From NCBI RefSeq assembly GCF_937616625.2, contig NC_065570.1, positions 14,518,001 to 14,582,000 on the forward strand: a stretch of 64,000 nucleotides of DNA, in the 5' to 3' direction. A program made the position numbers and the translations under genes. Shown here in pieces: positions 1-11,997 of this stretch. This DNA comes from Mercurialis annua (taxonomy: Eukaryota > Streptophyta > Magnoliopsida > Malpighiales > Euphorbiaceae). The first letter of the stretch is position 1. Every line of letters starts with the position of its first letter. The notes beneath the pieces were generated by a model. That model was not told the DNA's origin and did no database searches. It saw nothing but the letters and a program-made list of their open reading frames with translations.

Positions 1-1760
1 TAAGTGCGACATGTGATATCATCAAGAATTTCCAAAAGCTTCGAAGTCCGTTGTTAATTAAAACAAACTGAAGTTTAGACACATGCAGAGATGAGAAGTA
101 TTACTAAAGGATTATAACCGCCTTATCCAGTATTACCTTGATGTGGTAGCGGATGCGTAAGTGGAAAGTACATAAGAAGTTTCGTAATTAACTAAAGTGA
201 AAAATTCGAGAATTGTTTAGCTTGATCGTCATATATAAGAACTCAAGTCTCATTTACACATTTAACTGAGCATACAATCAAAACTAAATTATTATGTTGA
301 AAAATTCCAAATAATACCACTCAAGTAAAGAGTCTGGAGAAAGAAGTTCAATAAGAAAAGTATCAAGTGTTTTGTATGAAGGAATATTGAGACTTAACAC
401 AAGATTAAGTGTTCAGTTTGTCATTTAGTTCAATTAGAATATCAACGACCATAATAGTGTCTGATATTATTAACTATTAAAGAAGAAAAAGAAAGAAAGG
501 ACAAACAAGGAGTGTGTGATAGGAAGATCAAGTATCGCAAACAAGGCTTTGTGAAGTGAATTTGTATACTGTCAATTATCTACAAATTGATATTCCATAA
601 TTGGAACCAGTTTTAGATGAAGTTCAACACATGAAGTGTATTGGTGAAACGGAAGGAAGAAGGATATAGATAAGTTTGAGGCAATGTATTTGACATATTA
701 ATAGTTCAAGTTGGAACATCAACGACCATAAGGATTTTTGCAATCATTAACCCTCCCGGAATGGAAATGGGAGACAATCAGAATAGATTTTGTGGCTGGT
801 TATCCTATAACATAAAAAGGCTTTGGATCAAAATGGGTTATTAAGGATTGTATAAAGAAGTCAGCATACTAGATTCTTATACTGTATTGACAAATATGTT
901 AATAAAATGGTAAGTTTACACAAAGTTTCTGTGAATACTGTTTAAAATAGAGATTCATCGTGTATCTCTAGATTTTAGAGAAGTTGTAAAGGACTTTGGA
1001 TACGTGGTTAAATCTTAGTACCGTTTTCCATCCACAAACCGATGGACAGCCTGAAAAGACCATTCAGACATTAGAAGATATGCTTCGGTTGTGCGTACTG
1101 GATTTTAAAAGTAGTTGGGATGTATATCTACCTTTAAGGGAATTCTCCTACAGCAATAGCTACCCTTCAAGTATTGAGATAACCCTGTATGAAGCATTAT
1201 ACGGTCAGAATTGTCGATCTCCTATTTCTTAGGAAGAAGTCGGAGCAAGAAAGGTAATAGGAATGGAGATTATACAGATTACCTCGGAGAAGGTACTATT
1301 AGTTACGCAGGGATTAGAATTGCTTTTTGTCGCCAAAAGAGTTATGCAAACTCAAAAAAAAAAAGATGTAGTTTTAAGTTGGCAATTATGTATTTCTCCA
1401 AATATCATCTATGAAAGATGTGATCCGGTTTGGTAAAAGGAGAAGTTAGCTCCAAGATACGTGGGCCATATCAGATTGTGGAACGTTTGGAGCAGTGACT
1501 TATAAGTTGGGCTTACCGCCAATCAGGTCGTAAGTTCCAACCACAAGCTGTAAAAATCAAAGAACTGTCTTACAAGGAGGATTTAGTTGAGATTATTAAC
1601 ACTCAATTGAGAAAACTTCGTACCAAAAGGATTCCAATAGTGAAAGTATTGTGGAGGAACCATTCAGTCGAGGAATATACGTGGGAAACAAAAGCAGATT
1701 TGAGGTTATCGGAAGGTACGTGGCTATAATTTAAAATTTGAGAATGAATTTCTATAAAAG
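1..1760 (+). pseudogene. 3' end of Tekay/Del-type Ty3/gypsy pol (integrase and chromodomain), decayed
   Basis: The translation shows the second half of a Ty3 integrase and a chromodomain tail in broken frames. Around 770-850 is a degenerate IDFVAGYP/KGFGSKWVI stretch that matches the first catalytic aspartate region. At 996-1232 the residues FHPQTDGQPEKTIQTLEDM carry the catalytic glutamate region, followed by YEALYGQNCRSP. At about 1610-1700 the residues VKVLWRNHSVEEYTWE are the chromodomain core. The order is that of a chromovirus, and a polypurine stretch and an LTR follow directly, so this is the 3' part of an element whose 5' part lies outside the window. Frameshifts and stops show it is dead. 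It is far more decayed than the same region at 35315-36805. Confidence 0.85.
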
Positions 1761-1767
1761 AGGAGAA
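1757..1767 (+). other. polypurine tract of the Tekay-like element
   Basis: A purine run (AAAGAGGAGAA) lies immediately before TGTAATACCCG, the start of the LTR. In this family the tract primes plus-strand DNA synthesis; the same arrangement occurs at 37802-37811 and about 56735-56746. Confidence 0.7.
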
Positions 1768-2689
1768 TGTAATACCCGAAAATTTTACACCGTTAATTAA
1801 GCCACGAGGTGTAATTTTTTATAACCGGGAGTAAGTAAATTTAATTTAAGTGTAAATTTAATTTATAAGTATCACTAAAAATATGTCGTAGTTCTAGGTT
1901 TTTAAAATTTAAATTTGGGAATTCAGATTTTAAGAAGTGGGGTTAAGCAGGACTAAGAAAAAGCTTATTAAATTAATATAAAATAAAGTATAAGTCCCGA
2001 GCGAACATTTTTAAGGTTAATATTCGCAAAATATTTTCAATAAATTATCGTCAAAATTTCATAAAATTTGGACGTAGATAAAATAATTAACTGGGATTGA
2101 GCGGGACCCAAGATTTGTAGAAAATTAAAATAAAATAAAATATAAATCTCGTGCGAACACAAATTATATCTTTTTTTCATTTTATATCTTTTAGTATTTT
2201 TGGGTAAAGTTTCATGCAATACAGAATTGGTTTCTGTAATTAACTGCAAACGATAATTAAGCATTTGGGTTGAAGTGACTCGTTAGTCGCCAAGGATTAA
2301 GTTAAATTGTATCCAACATATATATAGATTTCATTTGAAATAAAATGAAATAGTAACTTCATTTTCTTCTTTTGCTTTCTTCTTCTCTGTTTTGTGTGAC
2401 AACTTCAACGATTTAGGGTTTCGAACTGATCGTCCAATTTCTCGTTTCTAACTCTAATTCTTTCGATAATCTGGTAATATATGAGGTAATAATCGTTAGT
2501 TTGAATTTGATTATATATAATTTGGTTTATATTTGTATATATAACGTTAAACATATCGAATTGATTAAATCTGTATTGGTTTAACGTTTAAATTGTGGAA
2601 TTTAATTGGATTGGATGTTGTTTTGGTATTCGGACCGGACTTTTGAGGTTTAAACTAGGTCGAGAAGGCTCAGGGAACATTCTCCGGGG

Positions 2690-2800
2690 CTGTGCATGAG
2701 CATAGTTGGATGTGCGATCGTACATCCAAGGCTGTGTGGACGCACAGGTTAAGAAGGTTGTGCGAATGCACAGTCCTATATGTTCGGACGCACAACGATG
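2690..2800 (+). repeat. short-palindrome cluster in LTR leader
   Basis: Four or five units of the form TGTGCG-GA-CGCACA lie in a row. The clearest is GGATGTGCGATCGTACATCC at 2708-2727, nine of ten arm positions paired. Others are CTGTGTG/CGCACAG and TGTGCG/TGCACA, each with a two-base centre. Equivalent clusters with different arms lie at 29864-29956 and 60671-60728. Confidence 0.7.
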
Positions 2801-3175
2801 CCGATTCTGCATTTGGATGTTTTTGCCTCGTGTTTGAGTAGGACACTCGAATTTGATTAAGTGGACTCCTAAACGTGAATTAGGTTATTGGCAGGATCGA
2901 AAAGAATATTAAAATTAAAGATATTCGAATTATTAAAACATCACAACATTTTAATAAAGTTGTGTATTAAAATGTACAGTCCTGTATGTTCGGACGCACA
3001 GCGATGCCGATTCTGCATTTGGATGTTTTTGCCTCGTGTTTGAGTAGGACACTCGAATTTGATTAAGTGGACTCCTAAACGTGAATTAGGTTATTGGAAG
3101 GATCGAAAAGAATATTAAAATTAAAGATATTCAAATTATTAAAACATCACAACATTTTAATAAAGTTGTGTATTA
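2771..3175 (+). repeat. 206-bp tandem duplication inside the LTR
   Basis: The block starting CAGTCCTATATGTTCGG at 2771 is repeated from 2977 to about 3175 (period 206). By eye I count about four differences in 200 bases, so the duplication is much younger than the LTR around it. It is absent from the other LTR copies here. Confidence 0.9.
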
Positions 3176-3641
3176 TATAAGTCGATTAAAGTAAAGAGAA
3201 TTATAAGATTATACGAGAATGAAGTTAGGGTTTTTAATTAAGGCGTTCAACGTCAGGCCAAGTTATATATTATATGTTTATACTTGTGTATTGAGTCTTC
3301 TCTAGTGTTAGAACTCTTGTTTTAATTATGTTTACAAATTGAATTTTAACTGCATCTAACGAGCCAGCGAGCTACCGAGCCCAACGAGTAACGTATTTTA
3401 TAGAGTTTGCAAATTTTGTTTTTGCGAATAGCGGTTTTGTGAGTTTGTTTTTACTTTCGAGTATTAATATTAAAATGTTTTAACACTACAAATGTTATAT
3501 ATAATGCATTGCATGTATCGATTTGAAACTGATGGACATCCACTAGAATGTGCTTCCAATTGAGCAACAATAAGGTTGCACGATCACCAATATTGATATT
3601 ATAGAATAAGATCGTGATTATCATAGAAATAAAAACTGATT

Positions 3642-3824
3642 GTTAGGTCTAAGGCAACGATAACATAGTTCACGACCTAGACTTAATAGGTAATCATGAG
3701 ACAACGGTAACATGGTTCATGGCTCATATACCTAATACAGAATTGTGACAACGGTAACATAGTTCACGATCTATATTCTGTATCAAACTATGGTATGTTA
3801 CATTGTAGTTCATACTATAGTTTG
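3642..3824 (+). repeat. array of four variable-stem hairpins in the LTR
   Basis: Four consecutive units of about 40-47 bp share a core like ACAACGGTAACATAGTTCACG (the fourth has a different core) but have different stems. Arms: unit 2 at 3687-3700 with 3723-3734; unit 3 ATACAGAAT (3735-3743) with ATTCTGTAT (3775-3783), perfect; unit 4 CAAACTATGGTATG (3784-3797) with CATACTATAGTTTG (3811-3824), 13 of 14 paired. Unit 1 is weaker. See the findings for parallels in other LTRs. Confidence 0.8.
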
Positions 3825-4376
3825 CCTATTAGGGAAATTGAAGAATATGGTTTCATGTGGATTGGTTGTCTGGCTACATTATGAATGTTTTACATGCGAT
3901 TTGGGTTTTTATTAATGTTCTTAAGTAATTATACAGATTCACTCAGTTTTGATTGACCCTATCGATATATCCCCATTTCTGGTAATTAGTGCTTGTGATG
4001 TGACCAGACTTCCAATCCTTGTATCGGAACTCATATTTTGTATAATGTCACAAAAACTGTTTTTAAAACTCTATAGCTACTTTTACCAATTGTTTAATAT
4101 GTTGCATTGGTTTTATGCTTATACCAATGTATTGGAAATGGGCAGATACACTATAACTAATGTTTGCGCCTTTGTTTCTAAAATAAATACAATCACAATT
4201 TTACGACAGCGTTTTCAAAAAGGGTTTTAAAGTATTTCTGAAAAGGAGTTGAAAAACCCTTTTGTTATTTTTAAACGTGAAATAAATTATATAAAGTTTT
4301 AGGCTTGCTATGGGTTTCAGAGTTACCACTCCATTTGCTTAGCGCAAGTCTCAACCTGAGATTTTGGATCGTTATA

Positions 4377-5267
4377 ATGTTGTGCTTCAAGCACAACAGT
4401 GGCACGACAGTGAGTCTCCTCGGTCCGATTTTCTGACTTCAAAACGTGTTTATACATCAATTGGATGCTTACCCATATCATTTTAATAAGATATTAAGCT
4501 AATTTCAAATTAAAACGCTTAAAACGACACCAATTCGACGATCCCATTCGATTTAGAGTAACTTTCGAATATCCAACACTTTTTAAATATAATTCAACTT
4601 AGAATTCAGAATATTTACCTTTGATTCAAGACCTACGATGAAGCTTAACGGAAGATTCGAAGTCTTGGAAAAGGTATAGATGAAATGAAGCAAGAACGGT
4701 GAAAACCCTAGCTTGCCGACTTCATTTTTGATCGTATGAAATGAAAATGAAGTTCCTGGATGTTTAATAAGCATTTTTTTATATAGTGATGGCTAATATT
4801 CTCACTTGGACCTTTGGTTTCTTTAGTAATTGAAATGGTCACTTGCTTATCACTTAACATCTTGAGTGATCGTTTTATCATTTTAACCCAATAACTTTAG
4901 TATTTCATGCAAACAATTATTTAAACGACTTCATAATTTCATGAAATTTTACGGATAATTTTTAAAAATTATTTTGCGGATAATAACTTCAAAATTATTA
5001 TCCCGGGACTTTAACTTTATTTTTATATTATATTCTTAAGATTTTCTTTAGTCCCGCTTAAATCCACTTTAACTAATAAAAGTATCCAAATTTAACTATT
5101 ATAATTCGATAATTAAATTCCCACTTCAGATAATTAAATTAGACCCACTTTAAATATATTTTTTAATATTTCAAATGGAAATATGAATTTCCACTACCCT
5201 GGTTATCCAACCCATGATTCATGGTATAATTTATCAATTTAAATTACGAGGTTAGTTGTGGGGTATT
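4377..5267 (-). repeat. minus-strand fragment (5' part) of a related LTR
   Basis: Read on the minus strand it starts near 5267 with TATAATACCCCAC, then shows the AT-rich U3 with AGTCCCG motifs, an ACTATATAAAAAAA TATA-like box near 4780, and a donor-like AAAG/GTAAAT near 4619. It breaks off at 4378-4398 in a perfect hairpin (TGTTGTGCTT / AAGCACAACA, one-base loop). The U5 half is missing. The border with the plus-strand LTR at 4376 is sharp. Confidence 0.6.
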
Positions 5268-5465
5268 ATATAATCTTTGCCTAATGGATTTATTTTATTT
5301 TTGAATATTTTATGTACCTACCATGTGTAGGAATATAATTTTTGTTTCTTATTTGAACTAGGATGGTTTTGAATTTATTATTAGAAATAATAGATATAGT
5401 ATTTTGCATAATAACATTCTTTATGGATATGCTTCACGCACTAGTAGTCTTTAATTTTGAAGGCC

Positions 5466-5749
5466 TAAATGAACCAAATATCACCAACTTTCGCGTGTTT
5501 TCGGTATTTAATATAATCTTTTAATTTTGGTATAAAAGTACATGAACTTTCTAAATTTTGTAATTAAGACACTAGCACCGTTTTGGATGTAAATCGGCAC
5601 CGTTTTGGATGTAAAATAACACCTTTTTTTAAAGGAAACGCAAACGTGGTCTTAATTGCACAAATTCAAAAATTCATGTACTTTTATGCCAAAATTAATA
5701 ATTTATATTAAATATGCAAAATACGCAAAAGTAGGTGATTTTTTGTGCA
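5466..5749. mobile_element. foldback MITE of about 285 bp
   Basis: About 110 bases at each end are inverted repeats of each other. The left end (ATATCACCAACTTTCGCG..., then ATTTTGGTATAAAAGTACATGAAC) matches the reverse complement of the right end at about 75-80% by eye. The centre has two direct copies of CACCGTTTTGGATGTAAA. No coding sequence is present. I could not fix a target duplication, so the superfamily is open; the long inverted arms suit a Mutator-like or foldback MITE. Confidence 0.65.
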
Positions 5750-5989
5750 TCCGTGACTATTTTGAATGTAGAAGAGACTAAAACAACCTCAATCTATAAC
5801 ATTGATATAAAAAAGTTTAACAAATGATTTAAATGCTACTTATATCTCACATTATCGTTTAGGCTATATGAATGAGAAATACATTTCAAAACTTCAAAAA
5901 GATGGACTTTTAAATTCTTTAAATTATGAATTATTTGAAACATGTAAGCCAAGAGGCAGATCTTATGCCACTTCACCTGGTCGTATGAA

Positions 5990-8495
5990 ACTGGCATGCA
6001 TCCTGGCTCAGAACCTTGTCTACTAGGCAAAATGGGGCAAAATGATAAAAACCCTTTTCATTGGACAAGGTAAAAGAGCTAAAAGATTATTGGGCCTTAT
6101 ACATACGAATGTATATGGTCCATTAACTACAAATACTGGAGGTGGATTTCAGTACTTCATTACTTTGACTTATTATTTTTATAGATATTTTTTTTCTATT
6201 TGATGAAACAGAAATCTGAATCTTTTAAAATGTTCAAATTCTTTAAAAAATGATTAAGTTGGTGAATAATTAATCCAAATATTTGTAGATCATCTAAGAG
6301 ATTATATGATCATTTCTCAATTGACTCCATCAAGCACGCTACAATGGAATAGTGTGTCGGAACGGAAAATTATCACTCTATTTGATATGGTTCGATCAAT
6401 TATGAGTCAAGCTGATCTTCCAATCTCATTTTGGATTATTCTTTAGAAACCGCTGCATTTTCTTTTAATAAAGTTCCATCAAAGGCAGTTGAAATGACAC
6501 CATGTGAGATATGGACTAGAAGAACTCCTTGTTTGTCTTTTTTTTTTAGATTCAAAGGTATCAAGTTTATGTGAAGCAGCTAATTTTAGATAAATTAGCA
6601 CCCAAATTTGATAAATACCTTTTTGTAGGATATCCTAAGAAACCAAAGGATTATAATTCTACAATACTTATGAGAACAAAGTGTTTTTTTGCTCGAAATG
6701 GTGTCTTTTTGGAAAGAGAAATTATTGCCAAAGGAGCCAGTGGGAGTATAGTATAACTTTAAGAAATTCAAGAACCACAAAGTAGTATTATACCAAGTAT
6801 AGAACTTTAAATGGATGACAGGTAATTGCTAAACCAGAACAAGTACCACAAGGCCAAATGAGGTCTAATAGGACACATCATAATCATGTGAGATATGGAT
6901 TTCTCATTCGTGTGAACAATGATGATATGATTGTGGACCAAAATGAGCCCACATCTTATCAAGAGACCATAAATAGTCTTGACTCTGAAGAATGACTTGA
7001 AGCCATAAGATTTAAAATGCAATCCATGTATGATAATCAAGTTTGGATATTCATTGACCCGACAGATGGTGTAAAAATCATTTGGTGCAAACGGGTCTTC
7101 AAAATGAAGACTAGCATGGATGGAAAAGTGCATACCTATAAAGAAACACTAGTTGCTAAAGTTTTCAGACAAATACATGGTATAGACTATGATGAATTTT
7201 TTTTACCAATTCCTATGCTCAAATTCACTCAGATTTTCCTTGTTATAACTGCAGATTATGACTATGAAACATGGCAAATGGATTTTAAAATAGTGTTTCT
7301 TAATGGAAACTTACTTAAGAATGTGTACATGACACAGCCTGAGGGCTTTACCAATCCTAAGATTCTAGAAAGGTTTGCAAGCTTTAAAAATCCTTTAATG
7401 GATTGAAGCAAGCTTTTTGGAGTTGTAATCTTTGTTTTGATGAAGCTGTCAAAGAGTTTAGCTTCATCAAGAATGAAGATGAACCTTGTGGATACAAAAA
7501 GGTTAGTAGGAGCGCGATTGTTTTCTTAGTACTTTATGTTGACGACATACTACTCATTGGAAATGGTATCCTTATATTACAAAATGTTAAATCATGGTGA
7601 GGGAATTGTTTTTCAACGAAAGAATTAGGCGATGTTGCTTATATATTAGCCATCAAAATCTATAGAGATAGATATAGAAGATTCATTGGCCTAAGTCAAG
7701 GCACTTATGTTGATAAGGTATTAAACATGTTTAGTATCCAAGACTCCAAGAGAGGATTCCTGCCAATGTCACATGGCATTAGTCTCAGCAAGACTAAGTG
7801 TCCTAAGAGATAGGATGAGCGAGACTGCATGAGTAAGATTCCATATGCTTCTGTTGTTGGTTCTATCATGTATGCAATGTTATGTACTCGACCTGATGTA
7901 TCAAATTCTTTGAGTATAACGAGAAGATACCATTCAAATCCAGGTGAAAGTCACTAGGCAACAATTAAGAACATCCGTAAGTACTTGAGAAGAACTATGG
8001 ATTCTTACTATATAATGGTCAGGAAGCTGAGCTACTTGTAAAGGGTTACATATACGCCAGCTTCCAAACTGACATAGATGATTATATATCACAATCGGGC
8101 TATGAGTTTTATTTTAATAGAGGTGCTTTCAGTTGGAAAAGCTCAAAGCAAGACACCATTGCTAATTTTACAAACATAAGGTGAGTATATAGCTGCATCA
8201 GGCGCAACTGAGGAGGTTGTTTGGATCAAGGAGTTCATAACTGGATTAGGAGTTTTTTCTAGTATATCCGATCCAGTGAACTTGTTTTGTGATAACAATG
8301 GAGATATAGCACATGCTAAAGAGCCAAGATCACATCAGCAATCTAAACACATACTCAAGCGTTATCGTCTCACTCGAGAAATAATTTAGAGAAGAGACGT
8401 GAAGATATGCAGAGTTTTGACAAATGATAATGTTGATGATCAACTAAGGCTCTTCCAAGCCTAAACATGAGAGTCATACTAGGTCCATGGGTATT
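5990..8495 (+). pseudogene. Ty1/copia pol pseudogene (integrase, RT, RNase H)
   Basis: Broken frames give copia domains in order. Around 6060-6190 is the integrase start (KRLLGLIHTDVYGPL, then FQYFITLTYYFYRYF). At 7017-7380 is the RT N-terminal part (VWIFIDPTDGVKIIWCKRVFK..DGKVHTYKETLVAKVF). At 7430-7570 the RT active site reads LYVDDILLI. At 7700-7930 are the residues DSKRG, HGISLSK and YASVVGSIMYAMLCTRPD. At 8170-8330 is RNase H (ASGATEEVVWIKEF, CDNNGDIAHAKEPRSH). Frameshifts and stops occur throughout. Gag, protease and 5' LTR are not visible. The 3' end is cut at 8496 by a minus-strand LTR, just after the conserved end of RNase H. Confidence 0.88.
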
Positions 8496-9089
8496 TGTCA
8501 TGACCTGATTTCACAGATCGTGATCGGCGCTAGGGTATGAGAGTGGTAGCTCCGAAACCCGGAACTAGCCTCGCGGATAAACAAACAACTCAAATAAACC
8601 TGCATAAAACCAATACTCAGGGACAATCGAGACTTCAATCTAAGTCTAACAGTTTATATTAACAATGTAAATAATCAAATGCTCAACCCAACTCCGAGAC
8701 TCCAATAGCATAGCATATAATATAATAATCAAATCCAAAGTATAAACATGCCAACATCATAATTATAACAGTCGGACCAATTTGACAAACCAACAGATCT
8801 ATATAAGCAATAACGACTATATTAGCACTGCTGCGGTCTAAGAGTTTAAACCAGTTTGACTAGTTTTATTGAAATCGAAATAAACCTCCGAAGAATATAA
8901 GAAGTCGGGGATCAAGAAAACGCGCTCAAACAACAAACCTGAAAAATGAGGAAACAACGGAGGTGAGATATGTGGAGTTGAGTTCATACTATCATTTACA
9001 TTTATTAAGTGAAAATCCTTTAAAACATTTAAAACCTTATATACTAATATAATAAAAAAAATTCTGGAATAAGTATTGAATCAATTCCC

Positions 9090-9215
9090 AAAGTAGGTGA
9101 GACAAATCTCCACCAATCCCAAAGTAGATGGGAACAAATCCTCATTGATCCCAAAGTAGGCTACACAATAGTCTGCCGATCCCAAAGTACTTACCGGTAT
9201 ACACAGTCTCGTTGA
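9090..9215 (-). repeat. degenerate hairpin array in the minus-strand LTR
   Basis: The phrase ATCCCAAAGTA recurs four times at 30-35 bp spacing. Between copies lie small variable stems, for example GGTGAG/CTCCACC and GATGGGA/TCCTCATT around an ACAAAT loop. It sits where other LTRs of the family carry their hairpin arrays. Confidence 0.55.
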
Positions 9216-9780
9216 TACCCATTGAGTAGTTTATTTTAATCCAAATCCATAATGATTCAAAACAGTTCGAAACTACGTATACGATGTATATTCAAAATAT
9301 ATAATTTACTTAATAAAGTGGTACATTAATATAAACTCACTGCTTGCTAATCCCCAACATAGCCTAGCAAGCCACTAAGCCTGGTTCGACTCTGAAGTAC
9401 GAGCAGTCGGCTGATCTAAGAAACAAGGAACAAGTTAAAATCAATTCAACCCGAACTCCAAGAATACTAGACTACACATAGTACTAGTACAACAAACAAG
9501 CCAAAGCATAAATACAATTAGCATAATTCAAACATACTTAAACCATAACACCACCAACGTCAAACAAACTATCAAGTGTATTGAGTTCCATTTCAAAAAC
9601 CAATCTGAAAACCATTTCAAATACTTAGTTAAATCCATAAAACCAAGTTTAAAATCTCAAAGTAGTGAGTCAACCAAATAATCAACTATCGAGCTTAACC
9701 TCACATGGCGGGCGACTCAAGTCTAACCCGACTCAACATAACCAAGGTATAAACAAAATTTAGAATTTGAAAAACAATTT

Positions 9781-9978
9781 GATAACCATTATATTCATTT
9801 GAAAACAAAGGAACTCAAAGAACTCAACCAACCAACATATAACATCATGCACCAAAGTGATCTATAAAAGTCCAACATGGATAACCATTATATTCATTTG
9901 AAAACAAAGGAACTCAAAGAACTCAACCAACCAACATATAACATCATGCACCAAAGTGATCTATAAAAGTCCAACATG
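9781..9978. repeat. 99-bp exact tandem duplication
   Basis: The unit beginning GATAACCATTATATTCATTT at 9781 recurs from 9880 to 9978 with no difference that I can see. It is a young duplication inside old LTR sequence. Confidence 0.93.
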
Positions 9979-10164
9979 GATAAACATAATTAAACATGAT
10001 CAACATAAGCTTCATAACAAACTAGCAAGCTAACAACATTGCAACATGTTCAAATAATGATAATTAGATCATTTAATATGCTAAGTAACCAAGGAGTACG
10101 TTACAACAACAATTTTAACACTTGTCCACATTCAGCTAAAACAAGACAACACATAGCAACTGAG

Positions 10165-11638
10165 GTATAACATTGTGATTGGTTAAGGAATCTCAAAATT
10201 GTTCTTGCAAGTGAACACAATGCATATGTTCTTGAGGCTAATGTTTCGAGACCATTGTCGGATGAGGCATCTCCCGAGGAACATGAGGCATTACGCAAGT
10301 GGAAATTAGATTACGAACAAGGCAAGTGCTATATGTTGGCATCTATGAATAACGAATTACAAAAGAAACACGGGAAATGTCTGGGAGCTCGTGAAATATT
10401 GTTTCACTTACACGAGTTGTATGGTGAATCAAGTCACTTTTCTAGATACAAGATATCTAAGCAATTATTTCGGGCGAAGCTCATCGAAGGAAAGGACGTT
10501 GGAGAACATGTGAACATGATGACTCGATGTATTGATTGTCTATAGGGTCTAGACTTCATTATGGACTTTAATCTCCGAATGAATATGATCCTCCAATCCC
10601 TTCCGGAGTCATATGATAACTTCATCACGAATTACTATTGAATCAGATAAAATGTTCACTTGCAGAGTTATCAAACATGTTGATAATGGCCCAAAAGAAT
10701 ATTGCTAAGGGAAAGAGAGTTTCTCTTGTTGTTGCTTTTTCTAATAAGTCTAAGAAGAAGAAAGGTAAGATAGATGGTTTAAAAGCTCAAAAGAATATTG
10801 CAAAAAAGAAGAAGGGCACTTTGGAAAACAGAGAAAAATGCTTCTTTTGTGATGCCGAAGGACATTGGAAACAAGATTACCTCAAGTATTGGAATCCAAG
10901 GGCAAGAACAAGAACAAGGACAATCCCGGTGACGGTAATGTCCATTTCTTGTTATTTCAATTCTAATAATGATAGCTCGTCCAAGGTTTGGGTATTAGAT
11001 ATCGAAGCCAGTTCGCATATTTGCTCATCTTTTTAGGATCTAACAAATAGCTGAAAGTTGGATAAGGATGAAGTGATCTTGAAGCTTGGTAATACTGTAA
11101 GTGTTGCGGCTAAATCTATAAGATCAATTTCTATTTTGTTGTATAAACATGTTTTGTGCTTGAATAATGTTTTGTACTTACCAAACGCATATAGAAATAT
11201 CGTATCTATTTCTTGTATGACGCGATTAGGGTATGATTTTCTTTTTTACAAAGGATTGATTGTAAAATAATCTATAATAATGAAATCGTTGGTTATGGTT
11301 ACGTACAAAATGGGCTTTATTGTTTGAATGAAGATGTTTGATAACTACCATAAGTAATGAAACCTCAAAACAACTTTGACATTTAAAATTGGGACATATT
11401 GCGAAAGATAGACTTCACAAGTTGGATAAGACGGGAATATTGAGCAATCTAGCAGAACTTCCGATTTGTGAATCATGTCTTAAAGGAAAGATGACCCGAT
11501 TACCCTTTATTGGACAAAGTGGTAAGGCTAAAGATGTTTTAGAAATCATACATAGTGATGTATGTGGTCCATTATGAGAAATGGCACTAGGTGGTTACTT
11601 CTACTTCATTACCTTCACTGATGATTTATCGTGGTATG
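10165..11638 (+). pseudogene. second Ty1/copia element, segment 1: gag, protease, start of integrase
   Basis: At 10180-10610 is a copia Gag of UBN2 type (VLEANVSRPLSDEASPEEHEAL..KWK, LHELYGESS). At about 10838-10880 is a damaged zinc knuckle, CFFCDAEGHWKQDY, whose last cysteine is lost. At 10988-11030 is the protease start VWVLDIEASSHICS. At 11389-11577 is the GAG_pre-integrase region (LGHIAKDRLHKL..CESCLKGKMTRLPF), then HSDVCGPL and FTDDLSWYGY. The frame stops abruptly at 11643 because another element is inserted; the reading resumes at 17228. Stops interrupt gag and protease. Confidence 0.85.
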
Positions 11639-11643
11639 GGTAT

Positions 11644-11942
11644 TGATGGAATAAGTAATCAAACAAAAGGAAAACACAAGAGTCACCAAAATCCCACATC
11701 GACTAGGAAAGGAGGAAGAGACAAAACACGCTACAAACACTATAAAAGGGACACAAGCCTAGAGGTGCATGACACGCAATCCGAACCAACGAATGCCCGT
11801 TACATTGAACTTACCATCCCACTAAAGCTTTGAATTAGATCTGAGGTTCTATACTCGAGGTCCTTTATCCAAGGTCTTAAGTCCTCTTCTCATAGTCTGT
11901 ATCCCCTACCCTAATTCACACGTCCGACATCCGGATTCATCA
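11644..11942 (+). repeat. 5' LTR of the Tat-like element
   Basis: It begins TGATGG and ends CATCA. A TATA box (ACTATAAAAGGG) lies near 11741-11752. It aligns over its whole length with 16930-17227. Confidence 0.92.
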
Positions 11943-11944
11943 TT

Positions 11945-11961
11945 TGGCGCTGTCTGTGGGA
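11945..11961 (+). other. primer-binding site, Tat/Ogre style
   Basis: TGGCGCTGTCTGTGGGA starts two bases after the LTR. This resembles the tRNA-Arg-type primer sites of Tat/Ogre Ty3 elements, with C changed to T at one position. The tRNA identity is recalled, not checked. Confidence 0.7.
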
Positions 11962-11997
11962 ACTCCTAAAACAAATATCACTGATCGGATCCGAGGA

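Larger units (their letters stand above)
1768..4376 (+). repeat. LTR of Tekay-like element (3' LTR)
   Basis: It begins TGTAATACCCG and ends with a worn form of the family end block (GGCTTGCTATGGGTTTC at about 4301 to GGATCGTTATA at 4376). At about 2.6 kb it matches the 2574-bp LTR at 28939. It holds an AT-rich U3 with paired AGTCCCG-type motifs, a TATA-like stretch near 2318, a leader, a splice-donor-like ATGAG/GTAATAATCG at 2485/2486, a palindrome cluster, a 206-bp tandem duplication, a hairpin array and a degraded acceptor-like block near 3950-3975. A minus-strand LTR fragment abuts its 3' end, so no target duplication can be read. Confidence 0.82.
8496..10160 (-). repeat. minus-strand LTR fragment (3' part)
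   Basis: On the plus strand it opens TGTCATGACC followed by the reversed family end block (GATCGTGATCGGCGCTAGGG, GTAGCTCCGAAACCCGG). The acceptor-like block read on the minus strand (TTTCCTCATTTTTCAG/GT) crosses 8939-8941. The promoter half of the LTR is missing, and the right border near the start of the next copia gag is uncertain. It holds two internal repeats, listed separately. Confidence 0.7.

Noticed and set aside
8496..8640. Minus-strand TGTCATGACC as the start of the copia 3' LTR
   Set aside because: The sequence matches the Tekay-like family end block in reverse, not a copia LTR.
9090..9215. CRISPR-like repeat (ATCCCAAAGTA at 30-35 bp spacing)
   Set aside because: Units are degenerate, few, within an LTR, and the genome is a plant's.
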